Program-made: the position numbers and the translations under genes
The notes under the pieces: generated by a model
Database searches by the model: none
Seen by the model: only the letters and a program-made list of their open reading frames with translations
What the model was told of the DNA's origin: nothing
In this document: positions 33,901 through 45,900 of the stretch, piece by piece
How the letters are laid out: each line of letters opens with the position of its first letter
Numbering within the stretch: the first letter of the stretch is position 1
Assembly: GCA_949316235.1 (NCBI GenBank)
Contig: OX438759.1
Location: 13,367,618-13,431,617 of the forward strand
Length of the DNA: 64,000 nucleotides
Source of the DNA: Oegoconia quadripuncta
Lineage: Eukaryota > Arthropoda > Insecta > Lepidoptera > Autostichidae
Reading direction: 5' to 3'

Positions 33901-36900
33901 TTAGGAGAACTGGCTATCTTATCTCTGACAACCGAAACACAACAATGCTATTAACATTGATGCTTGGCGGCAGATTTAGATAAGATGGTGGTAGCTAGCC
34001 AAGCGGACATTTAAAATGCCCTACCCCCAACCAAACCGAGTACTTAAACATGTACCCCGCTGGGGAGTGAACCCGCGACCTCCAAATCGTAAACCCAATG
34101 TTGTTAACATTGAGCCACGGAGGCGGTTAAAATCGTTGTGGAGATCCATAGGAAGGCCTTTGTCCAGCAGTGGACGTCTTTCGGCAAACTATAAATTATT
34201 TAGTTTTAATTGTCAGTAAAAAAAAGTCACCGTCGTCGTTTTTGGTTTGAGGTACATAAAAATCCTATATCACGAAGCATTTAAAACGTATATTACAAAA
34301 GAATGTGAAGAAGTGTACGTATCGCTGCAAATACAGCATAAATGAACCAACTTTACTAAAGCGAAATAACATATAAGCATCAAAATTGTGCATCAACGAT
34401 ATTAAATGTCTATCACACACACGCCGCAAGTGATCTCGGCTTTATACTAAGCCCTTAATATGACTCGAGTCGTATCGTATGTCAGCATTTCCAGAGATTC
34501 GCCTCAAAACACGATCTATTCATCCTTTTGTACATACCTCGCTCGGGTTTTACATACGAGTATACCTCTCTAAAAGGTATATCATTACATGTCATGAAAG
34601 GATTTTTATGCGTGATGTAAGTATACTTGAAGTGCCCACAATTGTGTTTACTCTACTAAAAGCAAAGCTGCCCGAAATATTGTAAGTAGGTACTTATACC
34701 TACTGAATTTCTAAACTTAAACCCAAATATTGGTTTTTGGTATGATGTTTGATAAAATATCATTTCTAATAACTACAATAAAATATTTTTGGTATATAAG
34801 ATTTCATTAGGATCGGTTTAATCATTTAGATATTAATATGTAGATTTTATCATTTTGACGCCACCTTGCTGAATTTTACTCCAATTAAAAGTGCATATAA
34901 AGTAAGTATAAAGTGTATCCCATCAAAAACAATACTTGTCAAAAAAACCAAGTCTCGCAACTCAGTTGTTCTGCGGTAAAAAGTTGTGAGATCCATGTAA
35001 TACCAAGTCGGTTGTTAATTTATTCAGTCTCTACTTAAGCCACTTTCTGTCTTAATACGTCCAGTCTCTAAGACCACGATCGTGGTCCATAACAATTGAA
35101 AATCAATTGTGTCTGGAATCTCCGTACTCGAAGCATTAAGTTGTTACGTAATAATTAACAGCGTCTTATAGTGACGCATATCAATATTAAAATTCTTTAA
35201 TGTTTTATATAAATATATCGAGACTTGGCCATCGCACTAAATAATTGAATTTACATGTGTTTTCAGGCGATTGAATTTACACGTCTTTTCAGGCGATGGC
35301 CAAGTCTCAATATATTTATATAAAACATTAAAGAATTTTAATATTGATATGCGTCACTATAAGATGCTGTTAATTATTACGTAACAACTTAATGCTTCGA
35401 GTACGGAGATTCCAGACACAATTGATTTTCAATTGTTATGGACCACGATCGTGGTCTTAGAGACTGGACGTATTAAGACAGAAAGTCGCTTAAGTAGAGA
35501 CTGAATAAATTAACAACCGACTTGGTATTACATGGATCTCACAACTTTTTACCGCAGAACAACTGAGTTGCGAGACTTGGTTTTTTTGACAAGTATTGTT
35601 TTTGATGGGATCTCATTTCTTTTTGTATTTTGTAGACAGTTCTACTTTTTTCCTTTTCGGTACCTTCTACTTATTGTATATATGTATATCTACCAGCAAC
35701 GAATTTTCTTAAAGCCCTCTCTCTGACTTATGAACTTTTCTTATTTTTGTAGGTAGCCTTCCGTTTTCTCTTTTCCGGTACTACTTCTTGAGCTTCAGCT
35801 ACAGTTTTTCTAAGAGCCCACTCCCTGTCTCTATGGGTTTTTCTGGGAGGCTTTGATGTTACAATTTTCGCCGTAAAATAATAAAACATCGTTACGAATA
35901 AAGCCAATATTGAAAAATTTAATTAACTGAAGACTTGGCTGTATGGGCTTAATTTTCTTTGCTGTCTTTTCTAGATTTTTTAGTTTTTCCGTGATTCATA
36001 CACCAAACACTACTTATATTCCAAATTTGAAGCTTCTAGGTCTGCTAGAAGTGCCTTAGAATTTTGATGATCGGTGAGTCAGTGAGTGACAAAATTAAGA
36101 AATTTGACCCGTTATAATTCTTAAAAATACTGGTTCAAATTGAAAGAAATTTTAAATATACGTGTCTTTACAATGCCTGCATAGTTACTGAAAATTTCAG
36201 TCTTCTATTTTTATCCACAACGAAGTTACAGGGGGTCTAAAATGGTCTGAATTGCTTCGAGAAAAGGATGGTACGGCCGTGACGCTTTTTTGCTCGACTT
36301 GGTGGGGGCACGGCCGTGCCCCCAGATATCATAAATTTTGGTTTTATTCTATTATATGATATTTTAACATTTTTTGTTTCTTCTGTGTACACTTTATGTC
36401 TACCTTATAGAGATAAGTTCGCCCTTTGTACATTTTTCTTAAATCTTTGTTAATGTCCATTTCTTTGTGTTTGTGTACAATAAAGTGTTAAATAAATAAA
36501 TAAATATTTCAAACATTATTCTGAACATCGCAAACAACCCTGTTACTTAGAGCTACATTAAAGGGTATGGTAAAACCATCGATCTACGGACAAAGCAACG
36601 AGTGCCGACGATGTCAATATTGTCACATGCTAAGTAAATATTTGCGTCACCTATTGCTATGCCCTAGGCTATCTTTTGACGGAGAGGTAGAACACTTTTA
36701 CCTAAATACGCAGATATAGCATTCTTAACTAATAGTCCTGGGATGATGAGCTAGAGTTGTCATCTTTTCCTTTGCATGCTCCTGTCTCGCATCCCCTTGG
36801 TGATACATTACGCGTAAAGGTTCTACTGGCTAAGGAATAAACTCAGCTCCTACTATAACATATAGCACAGAAGTCTCCTGAGATGTTCGCAAGATTTACA

Positions 36901-39900
36901 GCGCAACCACGATTTCCCAGATTTATATCAGTTAGTTTGCCACAGTTTCATCATCCAAGAATACTCTGCAAATCGACTATCGGTACCACCGAGGATACAT
37001 AGATTTAGATTGGACGACCTATTTGGTGAAGTGGTTAGAAACTCTGCTGCTATACCAAAAGGTCGCGGGTTCGAATCCCGCCAAGGGCATATGTTTGTAT
37101 GATGAATACAGACATGTGTTCCCAAATTATGGATGTTTTTCATTTATACAGGGCGTCCCAAAGTTATGGGACATGAAGGGGAAGTACCTTAAATATCGTA
37201 GATAGTGAATTTTGCTCAAAGAAGACTTTATGTTATTTTTAAAAGTTAGTAATTCTGCATTCATAGATTTTCTAAAAATTACTTGCTTCGGCTGGGAATC
37301 GAACCGACTTAAATGTGAAAAAAAAAACACCCTACTTTTATGATGCCAATCGAAAGAATAGCTAAAAAATAATAACTCTGCCTAAGTAACATAGTATTTT
37401 AAAAGAAAGGAACAACATAAAATGATTGAGTCAAATTTCAAGAAAGTTATTTATTGCCGACGACGTTCGAAAAGTAGCGATATTATCATTCCAAAGATAG
37501 CATTGATTATTCGTAAATAAGTACCCACTTCATAAAATAGGTACTAACATAGTTTTCCTTATTATAAGTGCACGTGTAGATGAAATGATAAAACTTGTAT
37601 TTCAATAAAATAAATGATTAAAAGATTAATTTCACGTTGTTCCTTTCTTTTAAAATACTATGTTACTTAGGCAGAGTTATTATTTTTTAGCTATTCTTTC
37701 GATTGGCATCATAAAAGTAGGGTGTTTTTTTTTTCACATTTGAGTCGGTTCGATTCCCAGCCGAAGCAAATAATTTTTAGAAAATCTATGAATGCAGAAT
37801 TACTAACTTTTAAAAATAACATAAAGTCTTCTTTGAGCAAAATTCACTATCTACGATATTTAAGGTACTTCCCCTTCATGTCCCATAACTTTGGGACGCC
37901 CTGTATATGTATTTATTTACAAAAAAAATGTATTTGTCTAGTTTATCAACCATCTGGTATCTATTATACAAGCCTAGTTGCTTAGTGTGGAACTAGATGG
38001 CGCTGTGTGTATGTGCAAAGATATTTACTTTATTTATTTATTTATAGATGTTTGTTCAGCACTTATTTACAATATAAGGCAGATAATTATAAGTCCTGGT
38101 ATTGCAAATCTGGAATATTTAGGTTTAGCAGTCGGCGCGTTGTTCGCAGCACGGGACGGCGTAGAGCTGGGTCGATTCAGACAGTTTCCGGGGTTTGGCC
38201 ATTGGTTTGTGTTGATTTAAAGTCAAGGGTTGACCGCGATGACGTCAAACAAATCTCCAATTTATTAAAAGCACTATCTTTCTACAAACATTCGGAAGAC
38301 GTTAATGTTATTAGCACTGCTGCTCGGGGGTATACTTACATTAGATGGTGGTAGTGACGTATCTAGGGGTGGGGCATGTAACGTGCTGCGGGGGCCATTG
38401 AAAGGAGGACACAAAGTTCAGAAGTCATTTCTGATTAGTACAGTCTGAAACAGATAAACCTATACAGCTCGGCGTAATGCAATCTAAATTTTCTCAGGAA
38501 ATAATGAATATTTTTTTAATAGTACTTTTGGTACATTGTTGTACTCAGTAATTGCTGTAAGTATTTTAAAAAATATCCAAATTCGTCGATGATTTCCTGA
38601 GAAAACTTAATTTGTATTATGCAGGCCTGTATAGGTTACTCTGTTTCAGACTGTACGTCTCTGGGTGGTAGTAGTTAGCTAGTGAAGCTATCACAAACCA
38701 CATCATTGCTTTTCTGCTTATTTTGAAATCACTTTCATAAGATCTTTCAGTCTTACGTATTCATTTCTGTTTCAATGTTCTATGGTGATATCTCATAAAA
38801 AATAACTATCGGCTATAAACTGTGAGACACTTATTTTATACGACTTGACCTAGATAGTAATGAATAGCGGGTACGTTTTTATGAACGTAATTTGTACGTG
38901 TTTTAACAGTAATAATAAAATCAGAAATCAAAGAAAACAGAGTGATATAATTCTTTAAGCTAAAGATTTATGGTAGATCAGTAAATTTAAATAGATATTA
39001 AAGAAAGAAAAAAAAACACGGTTTATTTATTATAAAGTAAAAAAATAATTTCATTCCGATTGCAAATAAGTCTTCTTAACCTATAAACGATTATCACATA
39101 TCATAATCATGTATTTTCAAACCTTAAAACTTCCCAATTACCATTATATTAAATCTTTGTGTTCACTGTGTCAGTCTAAAGTTTTCAAATAAAAGCGTGT
39201 TACATTTTAACAGAAAGAGAGAGAGAAAAAAGAGAGTTGACACGCTTTTATTTTAAAACTTTCGACTGCGATAAGTACACAAATTTTTAATATACGGCAT
39301 GAAGTTATATCGCCATGATACACTGTGGCTTAACTTTAGTATTTTTCAAAGAAACTCATGTGTGTTCATTTGTAAATGATAACGTTTACAAACAAAATTC
39401 GAAAAGCCAAATGATTATATGGAATTACGCAATAATGACATACTAACGGTAGTTCCACCTCAGGTTAAAAAACTGACGAAGGTAACCACTGTACCAAAAC
39501 AAATACCTACCTACATTACAAAAAAAAAACAAAAACTCCGACACCTGAGGCCTTTTAAATATTAAAATGTTTGTTAAATGAGCCAACAGTTGGTGCGAAC
39601 CCAAATCATAATTCCATGTGACATGAATTACAAATATAAGCTTATAAATGTGCTTCTGCTTCCAAAAATGGCTAAATTGTATTCCATATACAGACATACA
39701 TACCTTTATATCAAATTTGAAACAATATCCACCTTTCGAAATATACAGAGAATTTTACACACATAACAGGAGTGAGCCTATCGCCGTTAAAACTTGCAAA
39801 TCTATTTTTAGGTATAAACACGGGTTGATTCCATTCTTTTTACATACCAAAACCACACAGCACAGAAGAGAATAGCAAGAACAAAAATCCAGTTTGTTCT

Positions 39901-42900
39901 TACGTGCTTTATTTTACAGATGAGATCCTACAAATGACATTTACCTACATCATACGAAGCAAGCAACGATAACTGTTAATATCGTTTTGTGTAATACATT
40001 AAACAGAAATTGATATTCTAGTACTCCACTCTACTACTTTAATGTCCTAACTGCCACTTCAACTAACTAATCTGCTGGGCTGTCAGTGACTTTCGTTCCT
40101 CTACGGAATCTGAAGAATCACATTCCTAAACACACAAAAAATATATTTTTACATTTTCTGAATTTGGATTTAAGCAAGGATATGTTTGTGTTTGAAGGGT
40201 CCACTCTTCCATAGCCATTACAATTTTTATATAGTAATGGTGAAGAAATACATTTAGGCACAGCAATGTATTAATGTACAATAACACCTTGTTATAAGCT
40301 TTTATTTAACTTGCAATGTTCGTATGTAAGTTGTCCGTTTCAAAATTTGCAAGTAAAATTAGAACCATTTGCTGTTTCCCTCAGGAGCTGAAACTTTGCA
40401 TATCCTGATGACAATATATTTATATAAGAGACATGGCATGATGCTGCAGCCAGGATCGTCTCCTCACGAAGGGAACTCCTCGGTTAATAGCACGGATAGT
40501 AAATTTTGCATACAAGGTTAGTATTGATGGTTAAACATGATTTTCGCATTGACCGGTTAGTGCAGCTAGGATAGTCTCCCCAAGAGGGATCTCCTTTACG
40601 GTTAATGGCACGTATACGAAATTTTGCCTACACGGTTAAACAAGAATAATATGTGATCATGAACGAGTATTTAAAGTTTATAAAAGTATTTTTAATATGT
40701 AACTTGTTAATATGGAGATTAAATACATTCTCATCGATACGTCCCTTATAACAATTCTAACGCAAACAAGATTACGTATCTACCGGCTGACACAACGACG
40801 CAGTTCTATTCAAGTCCTAACCTCCCCTCGGGTGGAGCTGACCTCGTCTCTACTTCCTACAGCGAGTGAAGTGGACTGAACAATAATAGGAAAGGGAATA
40901 ATAGCAATCTACGGAGCTGAAGCCACTTAACGAGCAATGGCCTAGGTATTTTACTAGCAGACTTTATAGATGTCCTTGCAGAACCTATTCTATTGTTTAA
41001 TTAAACTGTATTGAAACTAAATTAGTGCGATTTTACATTTTCCGTAGCAACAGCTTTTTTATTATCTCAACGAATCCCGAACAAATTAATTTTTAATATT
41101 AAAAATGCGAAAGTTTGTGTGTGTATGTTTGTAACCTCTTCAGGCCTAAACGGCTGGACAGATTTGGTTGAAATTTGGTAAGCAGACAGATTAGAACCTG
41201 GATTAACATATGGGCTACTCTTTATAAGATAAGAGACTGGTTGCTGTAGGATAGGTATTATTAGTGGGATTGCTTTTCAGTCATAGAGTGTAGAACATTT
41301 TGTAGTAGAATGAACTCTACGTGGACGAAGTCGCGGGTAATAGCTAGAATTAGATATTTCTAATATGGTAAATTGAACCGTATCTACATCTCGTATATTA
41401 ACTATCTAGGTTAGTTAAAAAAACACTGACTGTCAAGTGGCAACTAATCTGACACAGATCCACCAATCCGCACTGGGCCCTCGTGGTGGATTTATTTTAT
41501 TTTATTTTATTTTATTTTTATTTTATTTTATTTGGGACAACAAACAGCTGTACAATGTGTTTCACTAAATTAAGTATTACAACGGGTTCGAGTCATCAAT
41601 TATACAACCAGCAACGTTATCCACTAATTACTATCGTGTCTTACAATTACCTAGTGGCACCCAGAAAACAGAAAAAATCGTGAAAGTGGTAGGTATTGTA
41701 CGTAACAAGTAGCTACCTGTGCACATCAATATTATTATTTAGGTATTTTAATACATTAGTAACAATTCACTACAAAATCCCGCTTATCCATTTTAAAACC
41801 TGCACTTGTTTTGATTTGTTTGCTCTATGGACGACAAGAAGATTGAGTGCGGATGAGTATAAATGACAGATGATGGCAATGTAGCAATACCCTACAATTA
41901 CACAAATTCAATAATAAAATAATACAACCATTACAGACAGTGTAGAGTAGACACTTATATTATTATTACTAATATTAATATATATCAATATTAATATATA
42001 TCAAACTGTTAAGCGACCCTTTTGGTGGTAGTGGTTGGAGTTGAGGACATTGACATTTCATATATAATAAGTATTTATTTATCAAAAAAAAAAAGAAAAA
42101 TGTATATGCAGTATATCAACCATCCAATATCCACAACACAAGCCTACCAGTTGCTTAGTGTGGAACCAGACAAAGCCGTGTCATACTCCAAGGATATTAT
42201 TAGTATTATATAACATTATATTCTATAGATAAACATAGCAATTAGCGATTGCGAAATCCATAACTAAGTTACTACTTATACTTACTACTACTTATGACCT
42301 GACCTGACCTGTAATTACTGGACCTTATATATCCACCATTATTTTTTCACAAGTCCGAATGCTTTAGTTTTAAGTGATTCAGCGTTTAACGATTGCGACA
42401 GCATCCCGAAGGCTTCCCTTTTAAACTTACCAACTGAGAGTGCGAACAAATCAACTTCATGTAGATGTACGTTATATGAATCAAGTATTCTGTATAAGGG
42501 CGCCCTTAGACCTGCATTTGTGTTATTGTGCTGGAGACAAAAAGGTTTATGTGGGTACAGGTCACGAATACGCTGCGACATACTGGGAGTTCTGTAGCGT
42601 ATTTGAGATATCAATTCACTACAATCCAAATTATTATGTAGTAAATTATATAGAAAGAATGCATCTAATAAGGTTCTACGCATTTCCAAAGTGGACAATG
42701 AAAATTTATTTAATAATTTATCATAGGATGACTTGGCTCGCGAGCACTTGAAATTAACTCGCCTTAAAAATTTTCGCTGCACCGACTCTATGGAATTTTT
42801 GTACTTATCATAAAATGGGTTCCAGATAATTGTAGCATATTCCAACTGTGATCGTATTAAGGATTTATATAGATGGAGGTAGGTACCGGGGCGTTTAAAA

Positions 42901-45900
42901 TCACTGCAGGTGCGCATAATGAAGCCATACATTTGATATGCTTTGCCAACGATACCGCTAATGTGCCCATCTAAGTGCAATTCAGAATCCAATAGTATGC
43001 CTAGATCTTTAATGATGTTGACCCTCTCTAATGAAGTATGGTTAAGTGCATATGTGAAATAAGTAACATTTTTTTTTTTTGTAAAGGAAATAAATTTACA
43101 TTTAGGTAAGCTTAATTGAAGCTTATTACGAGCACAGTAGTCATCCAGACGCTGTAGATCTTCTTGCAGCTCGATACAGTCATGTAAGTGACAAATTTTT
43201 TTGAAAATTTTCAAATCGTCTGCATAGAGAAGAAATTTGCTGTTTTTGAAACACACATCAATATCGTTCACAAAAAGAACAAATAGAAGAGGTCCCAAAA
43301 TTGAACCTTGAGGCACACCGGATGTAGCAACCATAATATTGGAAGCATAACCATTAACCACAACTTTTTGCGTTCGATTGTTAACATAGGACTGGAACCA
43401 TCGCAGAAGATTACCACGAATTCCGTTGAAAGAAATTTTACTAAGCAATATCTGATGATCTACTCTGTCAAATGCTTTGCAGAAATCAGTGTATACTGCG
43501 TCGACTTGTATGCGCTGATCCATGCTTTCAAACAAAAAGTTTGAATAGAGTAATAGATTAGTCAATGTTGATCGCTGCTTGACAAACCCATGCTGTTCTG
43601 CTATGATGATGTTATGCAAGTTAGGATAAATAGCATTATGGACAAGCCGCTCGAAAACCTTTGACACAGTAGACAATATTGATATAGGGCGATAGTTCGT
43701 TACATCCATTTTAGGACCGCTTTTGTATATTGGAGTGACATTTGCCATTTTCCAAATTTCCGGAAGAAAACCCTCAGTGAGGCTTCTATTAAAAAGAATG
43801 ACAAGTGCATTACTAACATTTTCAGCCGTCAACCTGAAAAAAAGTGGTGGTATGTTGTCCGGTCCGGGTCCTTTACCGATATCTAGAGATTTAAGCACTT
43901 TAACAATATCAGCTCGATATATCACGACGTTTGAAATAACAAAGTTACAATTATGATTTTCTGCATGATGATATTCACTGTTGAATTGATTGCCAGTGCT
44001 AGGTACATAAACTGAACTGAAGAAATCACAAAACAAATTACAAATCTGTTCGGGATTATCGGACGTGTTTTTATTGTATATCATTGTGTTAGGAACGCCT
44101 TGTTTATTTTTATGTTGATGAACATAGGACCAGAACAGTTTCAAGTCTTTACGCAATCCTTCCTCTATGGAGTTTATATACCTATTGTAACACTCTTCAC
44201 TTAGTTCCTTGAACCTACGTCGAAATATAGAGAATTCCTCATAATCAGTAATATTACCAAACTTCTTCCATCTAACCCAAGCTTTATTTTTATTTTTAAA
44301 AATATGAATAAGTGGCTGGGAAAACCAAATCGGAAATTCACGGGATTTCACCGGGCGAAGAGGAACATGCTTTGTAATTATTTCATAAAGTAGCTCATAA
44401 AAAGTATCAACGGACTCTGCCGCGTTTTGATCTTTCAAAACAACATCCCAGCAGATCGCACCAATTTCTTTGTTAATATTTTCATAATCCCCTTCTGCAA
44501 ACCGATATTTAGGTAAATTAATTTTAGGCATAGGTTTATGTAGTACGTTGAATGGGGTCGTAATTAAAAAAGGAGGATGCTGAGTGTCGATACGAACTAG
44601 TGGTGAAATTATTTCTTCACAAAGGCAGTCACTTGAATTCGTAAGAAACAAGTCAAGTGTACGGCCGAGGATGTTTTTAATATTATTGATTTGATGGGCA
44701 TGTAATAATGATATGAAGTTTTTAATATAATCGTCCGTTCTCCCACTATCTTGTGTTAAAATCGGTACTGTATAGAAATTATTATTGGTATTTAACTCCC
44801 AATTAAGAGATGGTATGTTAAAATCGCCAGCGACATAAAAGTAATCAATTTGAGCAGAGGCTAGTTTGCTCTGTACATTGTTTAAAAACAGTTTGTAAGT
44901 CACATATGTTTGTTTGGGCGGTATATATAACGCACACACAACATGGTATTTATTGCGAGTGGCGGAGGGAAACTGCAGTAGCACATAGTCTATATTTAAC
45001 GGCAGCGGGTTGGAGCGGCAGTCGTAGGTAGCGCCCGCTGTCACGTCCAGTGTACAGCGGCACGCCGACAGGCCGCGGCGCACGGCCACCAGTACACCAC
45101 CGCCATCCAGCTTGTCACACGCCTCCAAGTTACGATCACAACGATATATTACGTAACGAGAATCGATTATCATAGTGTCAGTGATAGCAGGCAGCAGCCA
45201 AGTTTCAGTTAAAATTATGATGTCGTAGGCTTCAGACAATATATTCATATACAGAGTTTTTAGTTTTGTTCGCAATCCCCTACAGTTTTGATAGTATATG
45301 GATATGTTATTAGCCATTACTTAAACTAAACAAATAATAAGTTTTTAATAAAAAGGTGTTTGATATAAACTTAAATACTGTATGTGCCTATGCCCTATAC
45401 CCTCTCCCAGTAAGAGGAGGCTGTGCCCGTTAGACGACGGTGGCGACGTGTTAGCCTGTTAATGATTTAAATTTAGTGTACATACATTTCAAATTTTATT
45501 AATAAATATAAATAAATAAATATTTCGGACACTTACACCAATCATCTAGTCCCAAACTAAGCAAAGCTTGTACAAAACATACATAAATATTTATATGTCG
45601 GAGATAGCGATAAATTAGCGATAGAATTAATTATTCGAATGGTCAACTGACTATCATAATACGCGGTTTGCTGTGGGAACTAAACTTGGTGGCGCTCGTA
45701 TCGCCGGAAACAGAGCCGTGACGACGTTAACGGTAATATAAGGTCTGCACATCGAAAATGACGGACACTTTTGCTACCAGCGGTCGAAGGAGTCGGAGCT
45801 CCACTGAACACATCACCGACTGTGAGTGATTTGATTATTATCACCGATGCTTGGAAGAATCCGGTGAGTCGTTAGCTAATAAGAAGTTGATCATGAGATT

